Source: Plazaster borealis (taxonomy: Eukaryota > Echinodermata > Asteroidea > Forcipulatida > Labidiasteridae). Taken from it: a stretch of 64,000 nt of DNA. Below are positions 11,551 to 23,220 of this stretch, piece after piece. The translations under genes and the position numbers were made by a program. Below the pieces are notes generated by a model. That model was not told where the DNA came from and did not search any database. It was given only the letters and a program-made list of their open reading frames with translations. The stretch's first letter is position 1. Each line of letters begins with the position of its first letter. Location: assembly GCA_021014325.1 (NCBI GenBank), contig CM037457.1, positions 5,872,721 through 5,936,720 on the forward strand, read 5' to 3'.

Positions 11551-11984
11551 TGTTTGTGGCCACTATCATATGTAGGCATTTTGGTATGGGCCAGTTCTGG
11601 CCTATTTGATTTTCTTTAGAGTAAAAGTAGATCAATTTTTAGGGGCCATTCAGACTGACCAATTTTTAGAAATTTCAATCTTTTTTCAAATTTGTTTTGA
11701 CCCACTCACCCATCCCAGATTTTTAAATATTGGTAGATTATTTAATATACCCTATACTCTGAAGAACAAAGTAATGCCTCAAATGAAGCAGATATTTGAG
11801 ATCAATGCTCTCCCAGCTCAGGTTTTTTCAAATGGCTTTTCCTGGCTTCGACTCCAGCATGCAACTTCGTAGTTGAAACAGAAGAGGACATTTTTGCCAT
11901 CTCCCCATCAGGCATGGAGGTTCGGCTATCGAATAAAAAAATGTTGATCGAAACAGATAATACTTTCTGCACTTTCTGCACACT
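11551..11984. other. No recognisable feature
   Basis: AT-rich intronic sequence with short open frames only. Confidence 0.4.
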
Positions 11985-12082
11985 AGGTGCTTCATGAGCC
12001 CTGGGGGAAAAATCCCACAGCATACCCATGACCCCTGCATTCTAAAGCAGATATCTTATCCACTATACCACCAAGCGTGCCA
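11985..12082 (-). mobile_element. tRNA-like SINE head, inverted partner of 12381
   Basis: The minus strand starts GGCACGCTTGGTGGTATAGTG and continues through TTTAGAATGCAGGGGTCATGG, a degenerate tRNA-like head. It is the inverted relative of the plus-strand copy at 12381-12470, with MITE-C between them. Confidence 0.55.
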
Positions 12083-12190
12083 ACGGGTACCCAAAAAAAG
12101 AAAAGAAAAAAGGGCATTAATTTGCATTGGGGATAAATAACAACTCTTTTTAATTGCTGTTACAGGATCCGAACTGTCCACTCGACACCT

Positions 12191-12380
12191 GGGCCCAGTT
12201 TCATTTAGCTGCTTAAAGCACAAAAAATAGCTTAGCACAACAAAATTATGCTTACCAAGATACCAGCCAAACTATCAAGTCACATGTACAATTTGTAACT
12301 GGTATCCTGCTCATTTCTGCTAAGCAGACAATTGTTAAGCAATATTTTCCGCTAAAGGAGACTCTATGAAATTTGGCCCT
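12191..12380 (+). mobile_element. MITE-C copy 1
   Basis: 190 bp with ends GGGCCCAGTTTCAT / ATGAAATTTGGCCCT and internal self-complementary TGCTTAAGCA / TGCTAAGCAGA motifs. Related copies lie at 20653, 24191, 38501 and at the right window edge. Confidence 0.75.
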
Positions 12381-12470
12381 GGCACGCTCGGTGGTCTAGT
12401 GGTTAAGATTTCTGTTCTAGAATGCAGGGGTCGTGGCCTCGAATCCCACCCGAGTAGTATGCCTGTAGAT
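12381..12470 (+). mobile_element. tRNA-like SINE head (plus strand)
   Basis: GGCACGCTCGGTGGTCTAGT ... GGTCGTGGCCTCGAATCCC: A- and B-box-like blocks in tRNA spacing. It directly abuts the end of MITE-C. Confidence 0.55.
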
Positions 12471-12502
12471 TTTATTACATCTATTAATGTACATTAGGTA
12501 AG

Positions 12503-12878
12503 TTCAAAGAACGTTACAGAACTGGTAATTAAAATTTTCTTTAAGATCACAGATTTACATAAAACTTACACGGTCTAATGACGATGATAGTAGAAAACAT
12601 CCCTAGAAATATTTCTGTCTGAAATGCCATATTTGATGAGAAATAAATAAAACTAATATCCGATTGGAGTTTATCGCTCATGAGCGTTTTATTTACGCAT
12701 TTTATAACACATGCAAATGTGTAATCGGATTTTCACTATTTTCTCGTGACCCAGATGGCCGATCGATCTCAAACTTCTACAGGTTTGTCAGTTTATGTAT
12801 ATGGTGGATTATATATAGTGCTTACACTGCCAGCAACTGTTTTGTTAGCAAAAACCAATTCTGTAATGTTCCTTTAAA
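12503..12878. mobile_element. MITE-B copy 1
   Basis: Terminal repeats TTCAAAGAACGTTACAGAAC / CCAATTCTGTAATGTTCCTTT. Over 90% alike by eye to 55702-56065, including TATCGCTCATGAGCG and GATGGCCGATCGATCTC. It sits 72 bp from exon 5 of AIMP1. Confidence 0.8.
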
Positions 12879-12949
12879 AGATAAAAGAAAGAAAGAAAGA
12901 TTACAAAGAATATGAAACAAAAGCTTAGTTTTGGATGATGTCGACTTAC

Positions 12950-13118
12950 GTTCGTATCCTTCGCAGCTGACGCGATCTCCCGGCTCCACCCCCTGGGGAG
13001 GTATCAAGAGCTCCACCTTATCGGGCGTGGCAGCGCACATGACCATTGCCTGGCTGAGAGTGCCCCTCATCTTCGCTGGTTTCAGATTACAGCATAGGAT
13101 CACCAGACGATTCTCCAT
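12950..13118 (-). CDS. AIMP1: AIMP1 coding exon 5 (EMAP-II domain core)
   Basis: 169 nt, residues 198-253 plus one base. It encodes MENRLVILCCNLKPAKMRG, followed by LSQAMVMCAATPDKVELL and PGDRV, nearly the same as the AIMP1/EMAP-II signature (NLKPAKMRG, QAMVMCAS). The Met at its first codon is internal to the protein, not a start. The acceptor is ATCTTTAG (AG at 13120-13119); the donor is a consensus GTAAGT (GT at 12949-12948). It is separated from exon 4 by the largest intron (22.8 kb). Confidence 0.96.
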
Positions 13119-13469
13119 CTAAAGATCCCAACAGAAACACAGGAATCCAAAGTTGAAATAAAGTACACAAACAGCACCTTTAAAGGGTGTGCACAGCGTT
13201 GGTAAAGATTGAAAATATGAATATTCACAGATTTACACATAATATATAGAATGGTTTATTGACAAACTTGTTATAAGCAGCCACATGCTGAATTGCAACA
13301 ATTTACAATAAGAATTAAAAGCTTTAAAAATACAGAAAATTAGTTTTAAGTTTAAAATTTAAAAAATTACATGCACATATTAAAGACAGATTTTATCTAA
13401 GGCAAGAACCAAGCTAAAAAAACAACAACTTGGAGACGTATTGACAAATTGAATACAGTATCAAATTAA

Positions 13470-14132
13470 TTACTGGGAATTAAGAAGATTGATTAAATAA
13501 GGGACAGCACTATCTCTGAGTCTGTTTGTTTTACATTTTGGCTGAGTTATCAAATTAGTTTTGCGAAGGACCCTGTCAGTTTTGGGAGGTGGGAGGAGGT
13601 GCGACATAGTCTGTTTTGCAGTTAACTCTGAGGCAAATTTTAAACACAATGACCTACGTCGATTGCTCAGACTTGTTAAATTGAGAGACTCTAATGCACT
13701 GAGGTAGTCATTGTAATCAGCCCCTAAAATTAGCTTGAGAACACGCCTCTGGATTCTTTCCAATTGTTGTTCATGTTGTTGAGTTATTGCACCATTCCAG
13801 AGAGGTACTGCATATTCAAGGAGTGGTCGCAGGTATCCTTTGTAGATGGTTACTAGGTCATCTACTGGAAGAGCATGGCCCTTAAGAACTCGAATCATAT
13901 GAATTCGACCGTTAGCTCGTTGGAGTATACTGTTGATATGCGAACCCCACTTCAAATCCTGCTGGATATAAACACCAAGTAGTTTGACGGTCTGTGATTG
14001 GTTCAGGCGGTAGCCATTGATTTCTAGAGATGGGGGAGGTGGGGGACTCCGAGCAAAAGTAATTTCCATGAAGCTGCATTTTTGGGGATTGAGCTTCAAA
14101 TTACATGGTATTAGGATCAGGGGCGACGCCAT
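13470..14132 (-). pseudogene. 5'-truncated non-LTR retrotransposon, reverse-transcriptase C-terminus
   Basis: A 220-codon minus-strand frame without its own start. It holds the part of a LINE reverse transcriptase just after the catalytic box: LNPQKCSFMEI, then KLLGVYIQQDLKWGSHI (the LGV..D..L.W..HI signature), PLLEYAVPLWNG and QLERIQRRVLKLIL. The palm YADD box, the endonuclease and ORF1 are missing, as expected for 5' truncation during target-primed insertion. The frame runs to a natural-looking stop. Clade cannot be fixed from this fragment; Jockey/CR1/RTE-like superfamilies are possible. It lies in AIMP1 intron 4. Confidence 0.85.
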
Positions 14133-14563
14133 GGGGGGGGGGACACGGCTGCCCCCTATTATTTGAAGAAGAAAATAGCAAAAGGGGGAAAGGAAAAGAA
14201 AGGAATGGTTGATAGAAAGAAAGAAAGAAAGAGGAAGAACAATTTTTTAAGAAGAGGGACTAAAGAAAGAGAGAAGGGGAAAAGAATTGAGGGAAATGTG
14301 ATACCTATATTGCCTAATATAAACAAACAGGGTATACATGTAGGTATATCAAATCATTATAGTGATCCACTTTTTGACTCATTTGTCAACCGGTTCTTCT
14401 GGTCCTTTTTATGTTTGCCAACTACATGTACCCCTGTCAACCTGACCAAAAAAAAGAACATAAATTGTCTCCCTGTTTATGTGTTTTTTGTTTACGATAA
14501 TTTTTATGTATTTCCTGCCTAGCATTTTATTCTCCTTTCTAGTTTTATCGTTTTTGGTTTTTA

Positions 14564-14695
14564 TTAGGTGTTCGGGCATACAGCCCGGAAAACCTCTTGT
14601 TTTTGTTTTATTGTAATCGTCTTTTGGAATTTGGCCTCCGGGCCACAATCTGAGACAAATAAAAGAAATGAAATGAAATGAAATAAAACCAAGAC
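14564..14695 (-). mobile_element. Helitron-like end or LINE/SINE tail
   Basis: Reading minus strand, a hairpin (CCGGGC/GCCCGA) is followed by ACACCTAA then T, as at 18011-18040. On the plus strand the block ends in a (GAAAT)n tract at about 14665-14690, which looks like a retroelement tail. The two readings conflict; the hairpin plus CTAA is shared with the second copy. Confidence 0.4.
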
Positions 14696-15232
14696 GCAGA
14701 CCCTACCCGTAAAACATGTAAAAACACCTTTGCAGTTTTATGTATTTTAAGTCAACAGTGTCACTGAATTGCACAGCACCATCATTTATCTACCATAACA
14801 AAGTTGTGTAAATATTTATAGCAAGAAGAGCTTTCTAGGCCATTCAAACAAGCTAAAACCCAACAGCTTCAGGGGGATCCGCCACCTGAACCCCACTAGG
14901 GGCCCTTACGCAGGCTCCTGGACCCCACACCATAAGTGCTAAGACTCTAAAGCTCTGTCGCACCCCCTATACAAATACCCTGGCACTGCCCCCTGATGAA
15001 GATGGTTATGGTGGAAAACTTCCTTTGAACTGCTTTTGCCTGAAATGCTATAGCTTTTGAAAAATGAGTAAAACAATTAGTTTTGATCTCGCGAGTCCAA
15101 TACCAAATGGTTGAAAACAGTGAAAACATACAAGGGTTTTTACCCCCCCCCCCCACTATTTTCTTGTGACACCGACGACGGATTGAACTTAAACTTTCAC
15201 AAGTTTGTTATTTCAAGTACAGGATGGGTCAC
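14696..15232. other. Intronic sequence without a supported feature
   Basis: Contains a C run near 15144; a minus-strand 69-codon frame there has no recognisable motif. Confidence 0.4.
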
Positions 15233-15638
15233 AGAGCTCTAATTTATAGGAAAAATCCACAAGATTGCAAGGCTTGTAGGTTACAGTATTTACTGGACCA
15301 GCATTTATTTTACAAGACCAGAATGTAACGAGAGAGAACTTTCTACACAGGTTATAATGTACATGTAAACTATTTTTTATTTGAACAAGCACTAAGAGAA
15401 TCTCTCAACACTTTTGTCTTAAAGAATTAAGTTTGCTTTAATACCCAACATAATCAAAAGATATTTACCAGACTCACAGTCAATATTGAACATCATTTTC
15501 TTTCTTTTGGTTACCCAGTGAGGTACTTTTAGTCATTGAAAAACACAAGACCCTGGACTTGTCTAGTCCTGAGTTTACAGGCCTGAGGCTAAAATCACTG
15601 GCCTCGGGCCTGCGGTCCAGGTTAAATTAGAGCCCTGG
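15233..15638 (+). mobile_element. Repeat H copy 2
   Basis: Degenerate copy (AGAGCTCTAATTTATAGG ... AAATTAGAGCCCTGG) in the same orientation as 5848-6240, sharing TCCACAAGATTGCA, TTTACAAGACCAGAAT and CACTGGCCTCGGGCCTGCGG. Confidence 0.6.
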
Positions 15639-15810
15639 GTCACATAAAGTGCAGACTGGTCTTTGACAGTCACCAATGTTGTCCTTGTGCTTAGTTACAT
15701 GATTGTTTTGGGTGATTTAGTCAATCCCATCCTCTTCCTCTAATATTCAATTAACATACCATCCGACCAACCTGTGAAGATGACACCATATCAATAAAAA
15801 CTAGAGCTTT

Positions 15811-15832
15811 AGTGTTTGTTGGAACAAACACT
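15811..15832. repeat. Perfect 22-bp palindrome
   Basis: AGTGTTTGTT-GG-AACAAACACT: 10-bp arms around GG. It is followed at once by AGGTGTTCGG, the same string found at the Helitron-like end at 18011-18040. Confidence 0.6.
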
Positions 15833-15842
15833 AGGTGTTCGG

Positions 15843-18010
15843 CTATCTTTGGGGTCAGTGCTTTGTTTATGTGTGAGCTATATCATTGAATCGATGAACA
15901 AATTGTTGATAGCTTTGGGAATATCAAGGAAAACAAAGGGTTAATCTTCTATGATTATATGCGTTAGCTTAAACAGGGAATAAATGCAACTCACAATATG
16001 AGTTTTCAAAAATAGTAATAATCGTTTGTTAAGCCAAATTAGAAAAACGATGACGTCATTATGACGTTAGATAAGTTCTTATCGAGACATTGGTATTTAA
16101 GTATGTGATTAAAATGTTAAGTGAAAAACTAAACTATTGTTACTATACAAAGTGTTTTCAGCAAAAGAGTACATTATTTAATTTATTAGAATAAATTATT
16201 AGGGTAAATTGTCCTTTTCATGCAGAGCATCATTTTTTGAATTCCCTTTCATCTTGGTTGCATATCTTCAAACGATCCGTTGAATTACTTACAAGTACAG
16301 CCATGTAAGCTATTTACTGAAGTTTATTTATTTTTCAATGAATATTCATTTTGATTCTTTATGAATTAATAAATCCAACTATGCTTATCATGTTGACATT
16401 ATTAATTTACAATTATTAGAAGTTTTCATCAGGGTTTCAAATACAGTGAGTTGGATACTCATGAAGTATCGGTGCATGAAACATTGATTGTTCAAAACAT
16501 ATGCACTGATGATGATGTCATTAAAATAAGTCCAGCATAGTATGAGCTATCGGTTGCTTTTATTTTTTTAAATAGCTTGCTTAATTTGTAGACATTGATT
16601 TTCATTCATACAGAACGGTAGGTTAAATTTAGAATATTGAGAGACACTTGTTTTGGATAGTTATGAAAGACAAAGGCAAGTCATGAAGACGGCAAGTCTA
16701 AGCCTCTCGTGGATTTTGAGTAATAACGTAACGAGTTGAGTATATTCTTCCTCTATGGTGCATCATACACTCAGCAAGGAAATAAGGATGGAACACAACA
16801 ACGGGTGTGAAAACTTTCACTGCAGACCATTCAGGTACTGGATGTGCTGTACTCTGACGAAGAAAAAACAATTATAAAGAAAGTGTGACTCAAGGTTAAT
16901 TAAGTTGGGCTGAAACTGTTTAAAAAATTTATATTCAATACCTAAAACATTTCATCATAATATTATAAAACTAATAACTTATTGAATTTATATTGTGCTC
17001 TCCCAAGGACCAGTCTGATGGAGGGCGCATAAAAATACAAAATATCAGAGTAAGGAAATTACGCAAGAAAAAGCTTGTGGAAGGTGCACAAACTGTTTTT
17101 GAAGTGAACCCCTTCCTTCCTTAGTTTTAAAAACGTCACCATTGTCACCACTTGATGATTAACGGTAAACTTTATAACATAACTGTGCATTAAATGAAGA
17201 ATCATTTGAAAGGCAATTATGCTTACCGTTTTATTCACCGTGTCTCACTGATAGACACCGCCGTCAAATGACGGTCTGAAATGCCCTTCTATTCACGAGC
17301 CGATGTTATGCCCCGTTTTACGGTGTGTGATTAAAACATAACCAATGTCTGTCTTTTTCTGCTTGCATTTTCTCACATAATTAAAAGTCATAGGAATCAC
17401 TGAAGCAGGTGACCATCTCAGTGAAACTTCGTCTTCGATTCCGTTTTCACCATTGAGCCACCAAAAGGGCGAATAAGGGAACAATTTGACGCTGAACATG
17501 GCACAGGTTGAGCGGAATTCAATTCTGCAGCGCTATTGCGCCATTGATAAGCTTGCGTTATAGTGCGTTGAACTGCGACACGTCAAAACTTGCACGGAAA
17601 TCATGCCACTACAGCGCACGTAGGCTTTGGACCTCGTGATCAATGGAGCGGAACGTGCTTCCGAGGGCTATTACTAACGAAATGTTCAACTTACATTTTG
17701 AGCCGTAGGTCAAGGTCAAACGGGGTCACTCTTTGTGTAGCGTTTGTTGAGTTTTAAAAGACCTGTCCGATGATGTATAGATTGTTGTAATCCATTTGGT
17801 AGTTATCGAGTTATGATTTTTTGAAATATTAAACTTTGATTTTCTGTAATTCGTCACAACTTACTCGGCATCTCCTAGTTATACTCTAACTACATGCAAA
17901 GTTTCAAGTTCATCAAAGGTTTGCAACTATGCGTTTGCTTGCGGACAAACGACTATCAGAAGAAAAAGAAGAACTAAAAAAACCAAAAAAAAAACGAACA
18001 ATAACAAAGA
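15843..18010. other. Probable body of a non-autonomous element; no coding content
   Basis: About 2.2 kb with no supported open frame. It may belong to the Helitron-like element ending at 18040, since both borders carry AGGTGTTCGG or its complement, but the left terminus is unclear. Confidence 0.3.
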
Positions 18011-18040
18011 GTTGTTCGGGCTTAATGCCCGAACACCTAA
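18011..18040 (+). mobile_element. Helitron-like 3' terminus
   Basis: Hairpin with stem GTTCGGGC / GCCCGAAC and a 5-nt loop (18014-18034), then AC and CTAA (18037-18040), then T. Hairpin plus CTRR before T is the classical Helitron 3' end. The hairpin-to-end distance is shorter than usual. Confidence 0.45.
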
Positions 18041-18110
18041 TAATAGTAGTGGCTTCTTATATAGCGCACAATTCCGTCACACAGTGACACTCAACAAGTA
18101 GCAAAAGCGA
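18041..18110 (-). mobile_element. Fragment of SINE family 1 tail
   Basis: AATAATAGTAGTGGCTTCTT and TATAGCGCAC match the 3' part of the SINEs at 41885-42323 and 21593-22004, reading on the minus strand. Confidence 0.55.
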
Positions 18111-18918
18111 AGAGTAGAAAATTATGTATCTTTCGGAGCAGCCACGGGAAAAAAATTACATGCTGGACCCACTGGGCGCGCTGGGAAGGCAGATTGTATT
18201 ACTGTGTTTGGGGGCACAATTCTTTTTCTAATGTTCTGAACAGATGAATAGATGTTCCCTGGACCCACACACTAAAGATTGAAGCATTCTGGAAATTTAC
18301 ACATTGTTCACTACTAATTTTCAGAACATAGTTCATTTCGAAAGGATTAAGTTTTTGTGCACACAACAGGATTTTTGTGTGCATGCTATAATGCGACCCA
18401 GCTTTCCCACACTATTTGTCGACCTCTGAGTTCACTCACCCAGAAATCACTACAGAATATGAAAGAAGGGTGTTTAAAGGTAGTTCAACAAACAAATCAG
18501 TGGAATTGATCCACACATTTTGTAGTTAAAAAAAGTTTGAAGCTGGTCCTTCCCCCCACGCCCCTCGGCTGCTCGCAAATAGGTTTTGAGTGATTGTTTG
18601 AAAGAACTAGCTCATGAGGCTTGACGGAGGGCAAGTGGAAGACTGTTCCAGAGAGTAGGGCCAGCATGGGAAAAACTGCAGTCACCCCAAGAGCGATTAA
18701 GTGATTTATGATTTGTCTGAATTGTTTACATGCGTAATTTGATTGTGGCAATCAAAATTACAATGATGATTGGGGGGGGGGTGGTGGACTTCAAATGCTA
18801 TTTTCTTGACTCTGACAGTAAATCAGAGGAAAGACTTGCACTGGGGGGATTGGTACTGGTTTTCATTTCAATACAAATTGAAATTATTTAGATCAGGAAG
18901 GTCCTCTTACAGTAGGTG
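18111..18918. other. No recognisable gene
   Basis: Short open frames only. A G run at 18773-18782 precedes a plus-strand 130-codon frame (18770-19162) that runs into mobile-element termini and is not a gene. Confidence 0.4.
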
Positions 18919-20310
18919 TTTTAAAGGGAGGGTATACCGTAATTTTTGGATTATAAACCGTGGTTTATACGTTGATTTTGACCTTTTTTTGAACTCCTGC
19001 GGTTTATGTGCCGGGCGGCTTATACGCCGACGTATAAATATTGAAGAGAAAAAACCAGCGTACATTTATGTTTATTCCCCACGACACTCAGTTCATCGGG
19101 AGAGATGTGCCAGCCAACCCACAAAGAGGTGCTGTCTGCTTACAAAAATAATGCTATCCTAATAGATCATTTCAATTACGATCAATGGTGTTAACTTCAA
19201 TACATTTCGACTTTAATTAAAACGCAACTCGCACTTTGTGGCAACTACAATGACTGACCGATGTGCCGCCCGCCTTTCACTGCATATCGCCACAAAGAGG
19301 ACCGCAAACACCCACGGCCCCTCTGTGTGTACACGCTGTGATTGGCCGTTGATGATTGGCCGTTGATGGCTGTTGATAGTTCTATTCATAAGATCTTGGC
19401 TAGACTTCCGACGGATCGAGTAGCGCCTGCACATTGTACAATACATCACAATTCGAGGCTCGGGGCCCAGTCTATACAATACACAGCATTGGAGGAAGTC
19501 CAATCAAACGTGAACAACTTTTGTCGACAGAGGGCGATGCGATGCGGGGCAAAGTTCAACTATTTCTCGGTGTGCGTTGTCGACCGATCATTGATTCACG
19601 AAGATTTTGTTGCCAACGAAGTTCAAAACATGGTCAAAACAACCGATCATCAAATCACGAATTCATGAAAATGGTTGTTGATGGAAAAAGTATAATTCAG
19701 GACAGATAGTATGAGATAAAAAATCACCCAAAACGCAGTTTTGCGAACTTCACTTCCGTGTTTTGAGGTTAGTTTTTTTAACGTTTTGGCCGCGGTTTAT
19801 ACGCCGCGCGGTTTGTACGCTGACACCTAAATATTTTTTTCTATATTTTGGGGCAGTGCGATTTATACGCTGGGCAGTTTATAATCCAAAAATTACGGTA
19901 CCTTTGGTAATTACTCCAAAAATTACAACCATAAAAACTTACTTTGTAAGAAGCACTGCAGCTGTTGATAATGTATGACATTTTGAGAAACGATTCCCTC
20001 CTAAGGAATATCGTTTTAGAGAAAGGGATTCAAAAGATTGTCAATCTGTGAAACATTTCTCAGATTGTGTATTCCTATTGGGGATTATTTTTGAAAATAT
20101 ATCACTTTTTATCCCACAAAACATTTGAATCTGAGAAGCGTTACGCTTAACGCTTCTCAGAGTGTGTATTCCAATGCAGATTACTCCTCCTGCATGGACA
20201 TAACCGCTGAAAACCTTCAGGCAAATCTCAAAAACGCTACCGCCTTTGAATTGAAATTTACCCAGATTAGTTGTATTGTATATATATCTACATTTATATA
20301 GAAATAAAAC
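18919..20310 (+). mobile_element. MITE-A2 copy carrying a nested TA-flanked element
   Basis: Left end TTTTAAAGGGAGGGTA, then a 962-bp insert, then the resumed MITE-A2 sequence CCTTTGGTAATTACTCC and its hairpin AGAAGCGTTACG/CTTAACGCTTCT. Removing 18937-19898 plus one TA rejoins a normal MITE end. The right terminal repeat is not clear. Confidence 0.65.
18937..19898. mobile_element. Mariner-like non-autonomous element (962 bp)
   Basis: Terminal repeats CCGTAATTTTTGGATTATAA / TTATAATCCAAAAATTACGG, flanked by TA on both sides (18935-18936, 19899-19900). Subterminal motifs GGTTTATACGCCG and variants recur in both arms. No transposase frame is visible; the GC content of the interior (19210-19640) is higher than its surroundings. 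Confidence 0.75.
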
Positions 20311-20652
20311 AATAGAACAGTTCGAAAAAACCAAAAGCATACTTTGCCTTATGTGTACACAATTATAAATAAAAACGCTCGCTTGTTACAATGACATTTG
20401 GGTTGATGAAGGACCTCCTCCAGCCAAGACGTAATTGATCGATAATAATACGCATGTACAAATCCAGTCTTAGAAACTCAAGATTTGAGTGACTAAGCAT
20501 GTCATTGCACCAGACATTTAAATGGTTTTAAGCTTGTCAACGGCTCCTTCAAAGTGTCTTTCCATCTGTGCATTTCTGTCATGAGAAATTGGTTTATCAG
20601 TCTCTGGAAGAGCAGCCTTCCATGTATCTCACCGGTGTCACTGAACACCGCT
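20311..20652. other. No recognisable feature
   Basis: Short AT-rich interval between MITEs. Confidence 0.4.
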
Positions 20653-20850
20653 GGGCCCAATTTCACAGAGCTGCTTCAGCAGCAGAAAATATTACTTCAA
20701 CATTTTTCCGCTGAGCAAAATTTAGCAGAATACCACTGAGAAGTGGTGCATGCGACATGGTATTTTGGCCGGCAACCTTGCTCCGGTAAGCATCAATTTG
20801 TTGTGCTTAGCTACTTCTTGTGCTTAAGCAGCTCTATTAATGTAGGCCCT
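20653..20850 (+). mobile_element. MITE-C copy 2
   Basis: GGGCCCAATTTCACAGAGCT at the left, TGCTTAAGCAGCTCTATTAA then TGTAGGCCCT at the right; internal AGCAGAAAATATT is shared with the family. Confidence 0.65.
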
Positions 20851-21592
20851 GCTCTTCTCTCAAGATGAGATTATGAAGTTAGTTTTCACTCAAAGCCAGC
20901 GCTATCTTCTACCTCCAACAGATAAAGCTTATATTTCCCAATTGCACTTTGAATTCCACAAGATTAATGTGGTACTTTATTTAGCTCCCAGTAAATTGAG
21001 TTTGCTGGATAAATTTCGTCCACAACATACTTGTCTGGTACAGGGAGACATGTATAGTTGGTATGTTTTTAGCAGTCATGATATTTGACTGGAAACATAC
21101 ATGTACATGTAGGCCATTATAAACTTTTTCAGGAATTCTGAGGGGAAAAAATAAAATAATAATAATCGTTTACAATTAGGAAGAATGTCAAGCCTGTGAC
21201 AGGAACATTAATACTAGGTCGTGTGGCTGTTGATTTTGTTTATTCTACAAATTAGAACATAAATTGATATTTTCCTAATTTATAGCCATTTAAGATGTAC
21301 AATTACAACCATCAAAAAAATAGAATGGCTGTAAATCAGGAAAATGTTGATTTGTGGTTGTTGAGTTTGTTCTTCTAAAAATGAGACGGTGAAAACTCAG
21401 TTCCACCATAAATTAACTCTTTAACGATTTATAGGCTCTACTTTGGGTTTAACCGTCCAAAATATAAAATGGCTATAAATCAGGCATTATATTTAGTCCT
21501 TGGAAAAAAGTATGAACATTTATCAAGGGCTGACCTACAAATACGCATAGTGTGGGCTTCAATACACTTGTCAGGCGACTTCATTTGCTTGC
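20851..21592. other. Intronic sequence, short repeats only
   Basis: Motifs AAATGGCTGTAAATCAGG, ATAGAATGGCTGTAAATCAG and AATTTATAGCCATTTAA recur between 21270 and 21490 in both orientations. No gene is seen. Confidence 0.4.
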
Positions 21593-22004
21593 TTAATAAT
21601 AATACGCAGTTCTTATATAGCGCTTTATACTCCCGAAGGGTGTCTCAAAGCGCTCAGTATTTTTCCTACAAGGTTAGTGGAGTTTTGGTTGAAGTATGAG
21701 ACCTATTCCTTTGCATAGCACCATGTAATGGTTTACAAGGTGCTGTGGCGCAATAAGCAGCCAATCAAACCAGGAACACCGGGGCGAACCCCTTCTCTTT
21801 ACGATAAGTGCACTGGGTTCTTTTACGTGCATTACACGACACACAGGACCTACGGCTTAACGTCCCATCCGAAGGACGAAGCATAGTGGTTAAGTGTCTT
21901 GCTTAAGGACACAAGTGTCACGACTGGGATTCGAACCCACACTCTGCTGATCAGAAACACCAGAGCTTGAGTTTGGTGTTCTTATCCGCTCGGCCATGAT
22001 CTTC
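21593..22004 (-). mobile_element. tRNA-Leu-derived SINE, family 1, copy 1
   Basis: Reading minus: type-II tRNA-like head with GGGTTCGAATCCCAGTCGT-like B box (about 21920-22000), a body containing CCTTCGGATGGGACGTTAAG, and a TTATTATTA tail at the 21593 side. Nearly full length compared with 41885-42323. Confidence 0.8.
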
Positions 22005-22184
22005 TAAACAAGGGAACTCAGCAAAGCTCCCATAGAGGGGATATAAACACCAAGCTGGCAACAGCCAATCTCTCTCATACAAAAATTGGTTTAACTTCTA
22101 TGATTATTAATTGCACAACACAATAAAGTGTGATTCAGTAACTAGACAATAATACTTATTCTAGTCATTGTGAAATCAGCGGTT

Positions 22185-22250
22185 AGCTTGGCCGGATTCG
22201 AACCCACAACCTTGTGATTGCAAGTCCTAGAGTCTAACTACTTAAAACCA
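22185..22250 (-). mobile_element. tRNA-like fragment
   Basis: The minus strand has AGACTCTAGGACTTGCAATC then GGTTGTGGGTTCGAATCCGG, a B-box-like block without a complete cloverleaf. A SINE relic rather than a tRNA gene. Confidence 0.4.
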
Positions 22251-22379
22251 ATCACAATTTTTCAGATTTTTCCCAAGGGCAAAAAACAATTGAAAATCAG
22301 ACTAAAGTAGGAAGAAAATCATGCCTGATAAATCTGGAAAAGGTGTCAATTTTATAATACAGAAATTGCCACACACCAG

Positions 22380-22560
22380 AAAATTTTCTGTGCTAACCCA
22401 CGGGATTCATTTTCAGAATTTCCGCAAATATTTGTTGTTGTTGAGAATATCCCTGTCACAATGAAACCATGACTAAACCAAGTAAAGAAAACAAACATTT
22501 TCATAAAATGCAACAGGAATTTATTTTTTCTTTGCCGAGAAAATGTGGTAATTGTTCACC
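22380..22560 (-). repeat. Repeat J fragment, inverted
   Basis: Contains CACAATGAAACCATGACT and CAGAATTTCCGC-type blocks that are the reverse complement of 950-1060, including AAGTCATGGTTTCATTGTG. Confidence 0.5.
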
Positions 22561-23220
22561 GTGAATCGGCCGAATCCGTTCAATCTTGGACTTACCTCCC
22601 ATGCCAAATACAATGGTATATGAAGGTGGCAGCGTATCGATCTCTCATAATCCTTGTATGTCCAACTAAAGGATCAAGGTGTACAATTGGGGATTTGGGG
22701 AAAAATGGAGATTTGGAGCATGAGTTCCAGTAACCTTTGACCCTCTTTGTACAGGGCAAATGAAGTGTAGCAAGGTGAGTTGATGCACTCCTTTATTCTA
22801 AACAATTGATTTCATTTAAAATAAAGCCCTCTGGGATCGCCAACAAAACAAGCCTTGCTTGTGACGTATTAAATCTGACGTCACTGGTGGAACGAGAAAT
22901 GTACAAAAATGCTTGTGCTACTCCAACAGTACGTGGATACAGAGCTGCCAACAATTGCATCTTGCAATCAGGGAGATTTTGTACAACAATCAGGGAGGTG
23001 TTTAGAATTGCATTCAACATAATAGGGACAAAGTTTCCATAATCAGGGAGATTTTCAAATTTGCTTATCAGATCATGGAAAGATTGGTTTATTTTCAGGG
23101 AACCTACTGCAGGATCAGGGAAAGTTGGCAGCTCTGGTAGATGTATGGTAGCAATGAAATTAAGTTTCTTGTTAAAACTCATAAAGCCTTAGTGTTCGTA
23201 AGAAAATTAGGAACATCACA

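Noticed and set aside
12822..13118. Stand-alone 98-residue protein starting MENRLVILCCN
   Set aside because: The first Met is an internal AIMP1 residue after a splice acceptor, and the C-terminal part reads through the GTAAGT donor into intron.
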